This document shows positions 14,089-21,383 of a stretch of 33,485 nt of DNA, in pieces. The translations under genes and the position numbers were made by a program. Under the pieces are notes generated by a model. That model saw only the letters and a list, made by a program, of their open reading frames with translations. It was not told the origin of the DNA and searched no databases. Each line of letters starts with the position of its first letter. Position 1 is the first letter of the stretch. The DNA lies in the NCBI GenBank assembly GCA_016214845.1, contig JACRMS010000041.1, positions 1 to 33,485 on the forward strand, in the 5' to 3' direction. Source of the stretch: Nitrospirota bacterium. Lineage in GTDB: Bacteria > Nitrospirota > Thermodesulfovibrionia > UBA6902.

Positions 14089-16326
14089 ATGAATAACAGC
14101 GGAAAACATCAGTCATTGTTGTCTCTCAAGCGCTCCAGAGGCATTATTTTTTTTTTACTGTCCCTTCTCTCATTGAATCATTTGTTGCTGCCCCGGGCTG
14201 CGTCTGCCGAGGGGTTGGGCGGTTACCTTGAGTTCAATTACAGTGACTCCGCTACAAAGACAGAGGACCAGACAGGAGAGACCACGAAAATAAAATCCGG
14301 CACGTTCAATCAGATCTACAACCTTTCCTTTCAGAAGACAATCTATCCGAACATCTTTCTGAACACAGGCGGCATCTTCAGCCAGGACACAACGCGTTCA
14401 GATACGGACGGGGACATTACAACGTCTTCGATCACTAACATGAGGCCCTTTGTTGACCTTACACTGAGAAACCAGACATTCCTCATCGGCGGGAGGTACA
14501 ACATAAGAGAGGAAAAAACAACAGGCACTGACCTGCGCGCGATAACAAACGTTAATGAAAATTATGATGCGATCTTCGGCTGGGACCCTGAGGGACTGCC
14601 ATCCATTGATTTACGTTATGAAAGGTCAAACCTCTATGACAGGGACCGGCTCAGCAGGGACACCGTAACCGACTTTGTCTCCATGACTGCCAGGTATATG
14701 CCGGAATACGGCCCACTTCAGGGACTCGACATACAATACCAGCCCTCATACAGGAAGTTACAGGACAAACTGGATGACATTGTTACCACAACCCTGTCAC
14801 AAAACGGGAGGGTGACTTATTCCGATACTTTTTTTAACAGAAGGGTCTCCTTATTTACAAGCTATAACGTTGCCCATACCGAAACAGAGGTCACCACTTC
14901 GACCCAGACAGGTGAAGTAAGCACCCAGTTGTTTCCTTTCTCAGGGCTTTCCGCAATTGACGACACTCCCTCCTCAGATGCCCTGTCGCTGAATTCGGCC
15001 CTCATAGACGGCAACCTGACACAAAACGCGGGCATTAATATCGGGGTCCCCCCTTTCAGCGGCAATACTGATCAAAGAAATATCGGCCTTGACTTCGCTG
15101 CCGCTACAGAGGTCAACAACATTTTCATATGGGTTGACAGGGAGCTGCCCGCCGCGATCGCCAATGCTTTCAAATGGGACGTTTATACAAGCCCGGACAA
15201 CCGGACCTGGACCTTTCTCGCAACCATTCCCGCTGCGTCTTTCGGGCCTTTTCAAAACCGCTTTGACATTAACTTTTCAAATGTCACGACGAGATACATA
15301 AAAGTTGTTACTATTCCCCTGACGACTGCCGATACAATCGGCGTGACTGGAGATTTTTCCGATATTTTAGTCACCGAGATACAGGCGTTTCTCAAAACGC
15401 CTGCCGGGACATCAGGAAAGCACGTGAAAGATTCAAGGACAAACAGCATCTATAACCTTGACGTAAGGACGAGGATCCTGGATGTGCCGATTCTTTATTA
15501 TGAATTCTCGTACTTTTTTACAAAGGCCGCTTCAGTCCCCTCTGATTTCACGCTTTCCAACGGCTTTTCCCTGACTCACAGTTTCAGCAGTGTCATTTCA
15601 ACTCAGGCGAGGGTCGCAAGAGAAGATGTTGTTCAGAATAAAGAGAACGGGGTAAATTATTTGTACAACGCATCGGTGACTGCCCGCCCCTTAAAGACAC
15701 TTACCCACACGCTGAACTACAGCGGAATAAGCGAAGAGCTGGGAGGGGAAAAGAGCACTACAAATTCCGTTTTCCTCAATAACATCGCGGAACTTTATAA
15801 GGGTTTAAACGTTAACCTCAACGGCGGGGCAAGCCTTGAAACAAAAGACACCGGGGAGAAGACAACCAACACTATTTACAGTGTCGGCTCCGGTATTGTC
15901 CCGCACAGAAGAGTTACCATCGACCTTTATTACTCAAGCGCGGACACGAAACAGACAGGCGCCGGCCAGGAGGATTCCACTGATGTTACCAAAAGAGGAA
16001 CGTTCAGCGTCTCCTATAAACCTTTTGATACCGTATATCTCTTTGTCTCATTCGAAACGATCAAAACCTCAGACAAGACGAGTGATCTGCAGAACTACGG
16101 GGTCAACTGGGCCCCGTTCCCTGACGGCTCTCTCCAGTGCGCGTTCTCTTATAACGAAAGCCTTACGTCCGACGGAGACAAGATCAGGCTGATAAACCCG
16201 AACATAAGATGGAACATAAGCAGTAAAACCTTTCTGGACCTCTCGACACAGTTTCTTAAAAGTGAAGCTGTGACCCAAAAATCCGACAGCGTTGTATCAA
16301 GCGCCACGTTCAGGACGGTGTTCTGA
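14089..16326 (+). CDS. Outer-membrane beta-barrel protein with discoidin-like insert
   Basis: 745 residues with an N-terminal signal (hydrophobic run, then PRAASA-E). Most of the body is alternating polar/aromatic beta strands typical of an outer-membrane barrel (GGYLEFNYSDSATK, FVDLTLRNQTFLIGGRYNIR, RVSLFTSYNVAHTETEV, FSVSYKPFDTVYLFVSFET), and the chain ends in Phe (FRTVF), the usual barrel C-terminal signal. About residues 290-435 interrupt the barrel with a galactose-binding/F5-8C-like fold (FIWVDRELP, FKWDVYTSPDNRTWTFLA, ITTRYIKV-type strand, TEIQAFL). It is not recognisably MtrB/PioB and has no heme motif. Inferred role: the porin part of a porin-cytochrome conduit, or a surface-binding barrel, based on its cytochrome neighbours. 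The start has only a weak ribosome site, and a repeat and unremarkable sequence fill the 114-bp gap before it. Confidence 0.8.
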   Translation: MNNSGKHQSLLSLKRSRGIIFFLLSLLSLNHLLLPRAASAEGLGGYLEFNYSDSATKTEDQTGETTKIKSGTFNQIYNLSFQKTIYPNIFLNTGGIFSQDTTRSDTDGDITTSSITNMRPFVDLTLRNQTFLIGGRYNIREEKTTGTDLRAITNVNENYDAIFGWDPEGLPSIDLRYERSNLYDRDRLSRDTVTDFVSMTARYMPEYGPLQGLDIQYQPSYRKLQDKLDDIVTTTLSQNGRVTYSDTFFNRRVSLFTSYNVAHTETEVTTSTQTGEVSTQLFPFSGLSAIDDTPSSDALSLNSALIDGNLTQNAGINIGVPPFSGNTDQRNIGLDFAAATEVNNIFIWVDRELPAAIANAFKWDVYTSPDNRTWTFLATIPAASFGPFQNRFDINFSNVTTRYIKVVTIPLTTADTIGVTGDFSDILVTEIQAFLKTPAGTSGKHVKDSRTNSIYNLDVRTRILDVPILYYEFSYFFTKAASVPSDFTLSNGFSLTHSFSSVISTQARVAREDVVQNKENGVNYLYNASVTARPLKTLTHTLNYSGISEELGGEKSTTNSVFLNNIAELYKGLNVNLNGGASLETKDTGEKTTNTIYSVGSGIVPHRRVTIDLYYSSADTKQTGAGQEDSTDVTKRGTFSVSYKPFDTVYLFVSFETIKTSDKTSDLQNYGVNWAPFPDGSLQCAFSYNESLTSDGDKIRLINPNIRWNISSKTFLDLSTQFLKSEAVTQKSDSVVSSATFRTVF

Positions 16327-16383
16327 TAATGGCGCGGAAGTGTATGATAGAATAAATTTGAATATCACAGGAGGAAACCGTTT

Positions 16384-16974
16384 ATGAAAATGAGGAGCAT
16401 CATCGCAGTTCGAGGGAAGATTCTGATGATTTTAATGGCCGCATTTCTGGTCTCATGCGCCTCCGCCAAACCGGCTGATATTTACTTTGATCAGAACATG
16501 GATATAAGTGCGATAAAGACCGCTGCGATCATGCCTTTTGAAAACCTCACAAGAGATCAAATGGCAGCGGACAGGGTAAAAGACGTCTTCACCAACATGC
16601 TCTTGTCCACCGGTGAAATTTATGTGGTACCGCCCGGGGAGGTCAAACGCGGCGCCGTATTGATAGGCATTGCCAATCCAACGACCCCGTCCAAAGAGGA
16701 GATCGTAAAACTGGCCTCCCTCATAAAAGTAGACGTGGTAATTACCGGGGTGGTGAGGGAGTACGGGGAGGTGCGGTCAGGGACAACCTCAGCCAATATT
16801 GTTTCCATAAGCCTGCAAATGATAGAGGGACAGTCCGGCAAGATCGTATGGACGGCAACCTCTACAAAGGGCGGCATAAGCATGAAAGACCGGCTTTTGG
16901 GCGGCGGCGGCAGGCCGATGAACGACGTAACGGAAGAGGCTGTAAATGATATCCTTAATAAATTTTTCCGGTAG
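16384..16974 (+). CDS. GNA1162/CsgG-like outer-membrane lipoprotein
   Basis: 196 residues. The lipobox is FLVSC (Cys near residue 25), following MKMRSIIAVRGKILMILMAA. The body has the pattern of CsgG/TolB-N-related small lipoproteins (GNA1162/DUF799 or LpoB-like): IKTAAIMPFENLTRDQMAADRV, EIYVVPPGEV, VDVVITGVVREYGEV and SGKIVWTATSTKGG. The family includes outer-membrane secretion or assembly partners and cell-wall synthase activators; the exact member is uncertain. AGGAGG eight bases before the ATG gives a strong start. It follows the barrel gene by 57 bp and precedes a large protein whose C-terminus repeats this fold twice, so the two probably work together. A role in secretion or assembly of surface polymers is inference. 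Confidence 0.75.
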   Translation: MKMRSIIAVRGKILMILMAAFLVSCASAKPADIYFDQNMDISAIKTAAIMPFENLTRDQMAADRVKDVFTNMLLSTGEIYVVPPGEVKRGAVLIGIANPTTPSKEEIVKLASLIKVDVVITGVVREYGEVRSGTTSANIVSISLQMIEGQSGKIVWTATSTKGGISMKDRLLGGGGRPMNDVTEEAVNDILNKFFR

Positions 16975-16983
16975 AGCAGCAGT

Positions 16984-17042
16984 TGCGTAATGCGTAATAG
17001 GTGAAAAGAGCCTCTCATAACGCATAACGCATTACTCATAAC
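16984..17042. repeat. Inverted-arm short repeat (GCGTAATGCGTAAT type)
   Basis: The left arm TGCGTAATGCGTAATAGGTG and the right arm CATAACGCATAACGCATTAC are imperfect reverse complements built from GCGTAAT/GCGTTAT units. It fills most of the 82-bp gap between the lipoprotein gene and the Ig-repeat gene and could fold into a hairpin in their shared transcript. Confidence 0.6.
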
Positions 17043-17056
17043 GGCTTTAACAAGTT

Positions 17057-19870
17057 ATGGCAATATTAAAGACAACCTTCTCTAAAGTAATTATAGTTAT
17101 TGCGGGTTTTTTCCTGCTGTCAGGTTTTGAGTCTCCTAAAAAACCTGCGCTTACTATTGTCCCCCCTCTCACGATTGACTCTTTGACATCTGATAAAATC
17201 GCGCCGCAGACAGTAAGGACCGCGATCAGGTGGACAGTCCAGGCAGCAGGAGGCACAGGCCCCCGCACATACGAGTTCCACACGCTAAAAGATAAAGTGG
17301 ACAAGTTAGTGCGGGCAGGAGAGTCACCCTCCTGGGAATGGAAGCCGGGCAAAGATGGCCTGTACAAGGTGAAGGTTGTGGTCAGGGACTCCGCAGGCAA
17401 TACAACGGACAGCGGGTGGTCTGATGAATATGAAATAGCTCCTGAGCTTCTGATTAAAGAAACGATCTTTGACAAGCCGCCTCCGCAGGCAGCAAAGACG
17501 ACCGTTGTCCGGTGGACCGTTAAGGCGGCCGGCGGCGCAGGAGACCGCACATACGAGTTTCACACGTTTAAAGATAAAGTGGACAAAGTAGCGCAGACAG
17601 GCGCCTCATACACCTGGGACTGGAAGCCGGGCAAAGACGGACTTTACAAGGTGAAGGTTGTGGTCAGGGACTCTGCCGGCAATACAGCGGACAGCGGGTG
17701 GTCTGATGAATATGAGATAGCGCCTGAGCTTCAAATTAAAGAAACAGTCTTTGACAAAGGGCCGCCGCAGGCAGCAATGGCGGCTACTATTCGCTGGACC
17801 GTTAAGGCAGCGGGCGGCGTAGGCGATCATTCATACGAGTTTCACACACTTAAAGACACCGAAGACAAAGTAGTCCAGACGGGCGCGTCATCTTTCTGGG
17901 ACTGGAAGCCGGACAAAGAGGGACATTACAAGGTGAAGGCTGTGGTCAGGGACGCGCTTGGCAACACAGTGGACAGCGGCTGGTCTGAAGAGTATGAGAT
18001 AGCGCCTGAATATAGAGTGAATGAGCTGGCCCCTGACAAGCGGTCTCCCCAGGCAGCGATGACTGCCATCAAGTGGTCAATTCTGGCAACGGGCGGCGCG
18101 GGCCCCCGTATATACGAGTTTCACATACTTGAAGATAACGATGACAAAGTTGTGCAGACAGGGGCGTCATCCTCCTGGGACTGGAAACCGGAGAAAGCGG
18201 GGCATTACAAAGTTAAGGTCATAGTCAGGGACATCTTTGGTAATACCATGGACAGCGGCTGGTCTGCTGAATATGAGGTGGCGCCTGAGCTTCTTGTTCA
18301 GGGAACGATTTTCAACAAGCCTCCTCCGCAGGCAGCAATGACAACCACTATCCAGTGGACTGTCAGGGCAACGGGCGGTGTTGGTGCCCATACATACGAG
18401 TTCCACACGCTTAAAGATAACGATGACAAAATAGTCCAGACGGGCGCATCCTCTGTCTGGGAATGGAAGCCGGACAAAGAGGGGCATTATGTGGTGAAGG
18501 TTGTTGTCAGGGACGCGCTTGGCAATACGGCTGACAGCGGCTGGTCCGCTGATTATGAAATAAAGCCTGAGCTTCTAATAAAAGAAACAGTCTTTGACAA
18601 GCCTCCTCCGCAAACGGTTGAGATGACCACCATCCAGTGGACTGTTAAGGCAACGGGCGGTGTTGGCGCCCATACATACGAGTTCCACATGCTTAAAGAT
18701 AACGATGACAAAATAGTCCAGACGGGCGCATCCTCTGTCTGGGAATGGAAGCCGGAGAAGGCGGGGCATTACAAGGTGAAGGTCATGGCAAGGGACGCTC
18801 TTGGCAATACGGCAGACAGCGGCTGGTCTGCCGGCTATGAGATAAGAGAGCTTATTTATGCTATGCTCGCTGCGCTTCCAATTGAAAACCTCAGCGGAAC
18901 AAAAGCGCCGGTCAGAAAGATCGGGCAAACATATAAAGACATTCTTAAGAATAAGGGATTGAATATCCTTGATGATGAGGCCCTCGAGGGATTCATGACT
19001 AAGCACCGCGTGCGCTATATAGGGGCGTTAGACATAGAAACAGCCGGGAATTTCAAAAAAGAACTTGGCATTGACGCTGTCCTGGTCACCTCCCTTGAGC
19101 TCTATGATGAAAGTTATCCGCCCAAGCTTGCCATAATATCGAGGCTCGTCTCGACCGGGACCATACCGGAAATAATGTGGATGGACAGCGCGGTATTGTC
19201 AGGCGATGATTCCCCTGGAATTCTCGGTCTTGGTTTGATTGAAGACCCGCGGACACTTCTTGAAAAGACCCTTCAAAAGCTTTCACTTTCTCTTACAGCA
19301 TACCTGTCAGGCCCGGGAAAAAGGGTTGACGACCGGGAGATAAAAACAAGTTTGCTTCCGAAGATATTTTACCGCTCCCCTCTTCTGTCTTCCGACATGA
19401 AATACAAAATAGTGGTTATGCCGTTCATTAACAAGAGCGAGAGAAAGAGCGCCGGAGACATCATGGCACTGCATTTTGCCGAGCAGCTTGGAAGAGTTGA
19501 AACCTTCGATGTAGTAGAGCCGGGACTGATCAGGCAAAATCTCCTCTCACTAAGAATTATAATGAATGAAGGGCTGTCATTTGAGAACGCGGGGCTTATC
19601 TTCAGCACCCTCGATGTTGACGCCGACCTTATTGTAACCGGGACCGTCCTTGACTACCAGGACTATCAGGGCACCGAAGGCGCGCCCAAAGTGGATTTCT
19701 CCATCGTAGTTATCGAGAAGAAAAGCCGCGAAGTGGTGTGTACGTCAAAGAGCTACGCAAGGGGAGATGACGGGGTCTTCTTTTTCGATAAAGGCAAGAT
19801 CAATGCAGCCCACGCAATGGCGTCAGGGATGACCAAAGCCGTCGCGGAGATGATGCTGAGGGAGCAGTAA
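17057..19870 (+). CDS. Exported protein with six Ig-like repeats and two CsgG/TolB-like domains
   Basis: 937 residues. The N-terminal hydrophobic signal (ILKTTFSKVIIVIAGFFLLSGF) resembles a lipoprotein signal, but the expected Cys of LSGC is Phe. Residues about 35-595 are six tandem copies of a roughly 94-residue beta-sandwich-like unit, each with (I/R)xWTVxAxGGxG, YEFH, DKxVQTGAS, WxWKP, YKVKVVVRD and GNTxDSGWSxxYEI. The unit resembles Ig-like or Y_Y_Y-type modules. Residues about 598-750 (AMLAALPIENLSGT..., AVLVTSLELYDE) and 781-937 (YKIVVMPFINKSERKSAGDI..., ADLIVTGTVLDYQDYQG) are two domains like the GNA1162/CsgG/TolB-N fold of the preceding gene. I know no named family with this order. 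Location should be periplasmic or outer-membrane associated. The repeat DNA is very similar between copies, so unit number may vary by recombination. Confidence 0.78.
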   Translation: MAILKTTFSKVIIVIAGFFLLSGFESPKKPALTIVPPLTIDSLTSDKIAPQTVRTAIRWTVQAAGGTGPRTYEFHTLKDKVDKLVRAGESPSWEWKPGKDGLYKVKVVVRDSAGNTTDSGWSDEYEIAPELLIKETIFDKPPPQAAKTTVVRWTVKAAGGAGDRTYEFHTFKDKVDKVAQTGASYTWDWKPGKDGLYKVKVVVRDSAGNTADSGWSDEYEIAPELQIKETVFDKGPPQAAMAATIRWTVKAAGGVGDHSYEFHTLKDTEDKVVQTGASSFWDWKPDKEGHYKVKAVVRDALGNTVDSGWSEEYEIAPEYRVNELAPDKRSPQAAMTAIKWSILATGGAGPRIYEFHILEDNDDKVVQTGASSSWDWKPEKAGHYKVKVIVRDIFGNTMDSGWSAEYEVAPELLVQGTIFNKPPPQAAMTTTIQWTVRATGGVGAHTYEFHTLKDNDDKIVQTGASSVWEWKPDKEGHYVVKVVVRDALGNTADSGWSADYEIKPELLIKETVFDKPPPQTVEMTTIQWTVKATGGVGAHTYEFHMLKDNDDKIVQTGASSVWEWKPEKAGHYKVKVMARDALGNTADSGWSAGYEIRELIYAMLAALPIENLSGTKAPVRKIGQTYKDILKNKGLNILDDEALEGFMTKHRVRYIGALDIETAGNFKKELGIDAVLVTSLELYDESYPPKLAIISRLVSTGTIPEIMWMDSAVLSGDDSPGILGLGLIEDPRTLLEKTLQKLSLSLTAYLSGPGKRVDDREIKTSLLPKIFYRSPLLSSDMKYKIVVMPFINKSERKSAGDIMALHFAEQLGRVETFDVVEPGLIRQNLLSLRIIMNEGLSFENAGLIFSTLDVDADLIVTGTVLDYQDYQGTEGAPKVDFSIVVIEKKSREVVCTSKSYARGDDGVFFFDKGKINAAHAMASGMTKAVAEMMLREQ
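17226..18849 (+). repeat. Six in-frame repeats of about 281 bp
   Basis: Copies begin near 17226, 17508, 17789, 18068, 18350 and 18632, at the RWTV/QWTV codons. Copies 5 and 6 share a nearly identical stretch of more than 100 bp running through the YEFH, DNDDK and WEWKP codons, which points to recent duplication or conversion. Confidence 0.88.
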
Positions 19871-19882
19871 CCATTTCATCGT

Positions 19883-19970
19883 TAGCCGCTGATTTGCACA
19901 GATTGACACCGATTTTCAAAAAGCACAAGAAGGCATGAAATAACAATAAGTTTTTTCCTATCAGCGGCTA
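19883..19970. repeat. Inverted-arm short repeat (CAGATT/GCGGCTA type)
   Basis: TAGCCGCTGAT (19883-19893) pairs perfectly with ATCAGCGGCTA (19960-19970). The outer sequence carries TTGCACAGATTGACACCGATT and TATCTGCGGCTAA, the same word family as at 31251-31391. It lies between convergent genes and may end transcription from both sides. Confidence 0.65.
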
Positions 19971-19994
19971 TCTGCGGCTAAATGATTTTTGTAT

Positions 19995-21383
19995 TTACGC
20001 TATGCCGTATTTCTTTAAATGCGACCTGAAGGCGTCGTAGGTCATATTCAGGAGTTTTGCTGCCTGCGCTTTATTATTGCCTGACTTTTCGAGAGCCTGC
20101 ATGATGAGGTCTTTCTCAAGATCGTCAATGGACAACCCCGATTCGGGGAGAGTAAATTTCCCGCCGGCGGGCTGTTCCTGAAACTTTGCCGGACCGGTTA
20201 TCCAGTGCGGCAGATGTTCGGGCAATATCAGGTCAATATTTTCCAGCACCACAAAACGTTCAAAGAGGTTCTTCAGCTCCCTCACATTTCCCGTCCAGCT
20301 GTAAGAAAGAAGCAGCTTCTCAGCTTCGGGTGAGATCTCTATGGTTTTCTTCTTATTATATTTCCTTGCAAAGAGCGACAGGAAATGTCTGGCAAGCAGC
20401 GGTATGTCTTCCCGTCTCTCCCTTAGCGGCACGATATGCACATAGAAGGTGCTGAGCCTGAAGAACAGGTCTTTCCTGAATTCGCCTTTCTCAACCGCCT
20501 CCTGCAGGTTCTTGTTGGTTGTGGCCAGGACGGTCACATCAATGGGGATGTCCCTGTCTCCGCCGATGCGCCTTATCATCCTCTCCTCAAGCACCCTCAG
20601 CAGTTTGCTCTGGAGTTCAAATTTCATGTCTCCTATTTCATCAAGCAGGATAGAGCCTCCTTTTGCCATCTCAAACAGTCCCTTCCTGTCGGCCTTCGCG
20701 TCCGTAAAGGCGCCTTTTTCATAGCCGAAGAGCTCGCTCTCAAGAATGGATTCCGGAAGGGCGGCGCAATTGATCCAGATAAACGGCGCATGTTTTGAGT
20801 CGGTGTCCCTGTACATCAAATGATGGATGTTCCTTGCGACGATCTCCTTGCCGGTCCCGCTCTCCCCGGTGATGAGGATCGTGGAAACGCGCGCCTGCGC
20901 CATCTTTTCCATTTTTGAATATAATGTTTTTATCGCAGAGGATTCCCCGATGAAGTCCCTCTCGAAGGTCTCGGAATAGACCTTCCTCAGGTAAGCCACT
21001 TCCTGCTTAAGGTTTTCCTTTTCAAGGGTGTTGCTAATAACGATCTTGACTTCGTCTATATCAAAAGGCTTTGTAAGATAATCCACCGCCCCGAGCTTCA
21101 TGGCCTTTACGGCTGTTTCCGCTGTATCGTCCGCGGTGAGCATTATGACCTCTGTGACCAGCCCCTCTTTCTTGATGTCCTGAAGTATCTCGATGCCGCT
21201 TCTTTCAGGAAGCCTGATATCCAGGAGCACGACGTCGGGGGCCCACGACCTTATCTTTTTGATTATGTCTTCGGTCCTGTTTTCAGTGCGCACTTCGTAG
21301 CCTTCCTTCTTCAGCACCTTGTTAAGCATCGAGAGAATAAGCTCATCGTCGTCCAGAATAAATACCTTTCCTTTAGCGCTCAT
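19995..21383 (-). CDS. NtrC-family sigma-54-dependent response regulator
   Basis: 462 residues in the classic order: receiver 1-120 (DDD at 11-13, phospho-acceptor Asp55 in LLDIRLPE, Lys in TKPFD), AAA+ domain about 143-370 with Walker A GESGTGKE (173-180) and the sigma-54 contact loop GAFTDA (224-229), and a Fis-type helix-turn-helix at the C-terminus (NNKAQAAKLLNMTYDAFRSHL). The loop has D where the consensus GAFTGA has the second G. The protein should bind upstream DNA and activate sigma-54 promoters when phosphorylated. Its start overlaps the kinase gene by 11 bp, marking the kinase as partner. Its own targets are unknown; the paired dyads near sigma-54 promoters elsewhere in this window are candidates, although the activator could equally be encoded elsewhere. 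Confidence 0.95.
   Translation of the reverse strand: MSAKGKVFILDDDELILSMLNKVLKKEGYEVRTENRTEDIIKKIRSWAPDVVLLDIRLPERSGIEILQDIKKEGLVTEVIMLTADDTAETAVKAMKLGAVDYLTKPFDIDEVKIVISNTLEKENLKQEVAYLRKVYSETFERDFIGESSAIKTLYSKMEKMAQARVSTILITGESGTGKEIVARNIHHLMYRDTDSKHAPFIWINCAALPESILESELFGYEKGAFTDAKADRKGLFEMAKGGSILLDEIGDMKFELQSKLLRVLEERMIRRIGGDRDIPIDVTVLATTNKNLQEAVEKGEFRKDLFFRLSTFYVHIVPLRERREDIPLLARHFLSLFARKYNKKKTIEISPEAEKLLLSYSWTGNVRELKNLFERFVVLENIDLILPEHLPHWITGPAKFQEQPAGGKFTLPESGLSIDDLEKDLIMQALEKSGNNKAQAAKLLNMTYDAFRSHLKKYGIA

Noticed and set aside
17226-18849. Regular repeats considered as a CRISPR array
   Set aside because: The units are about 281 bp, in frame and protein-coding, with no short repeat/spacer structure and no cas genes.
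19463-19479. TGGCAC...TTTTGC resembling a sigma-54 promoter
   Set aside because: The spacing is one base off and the site is inside the Ig-repeat gene with no gene start downstream.
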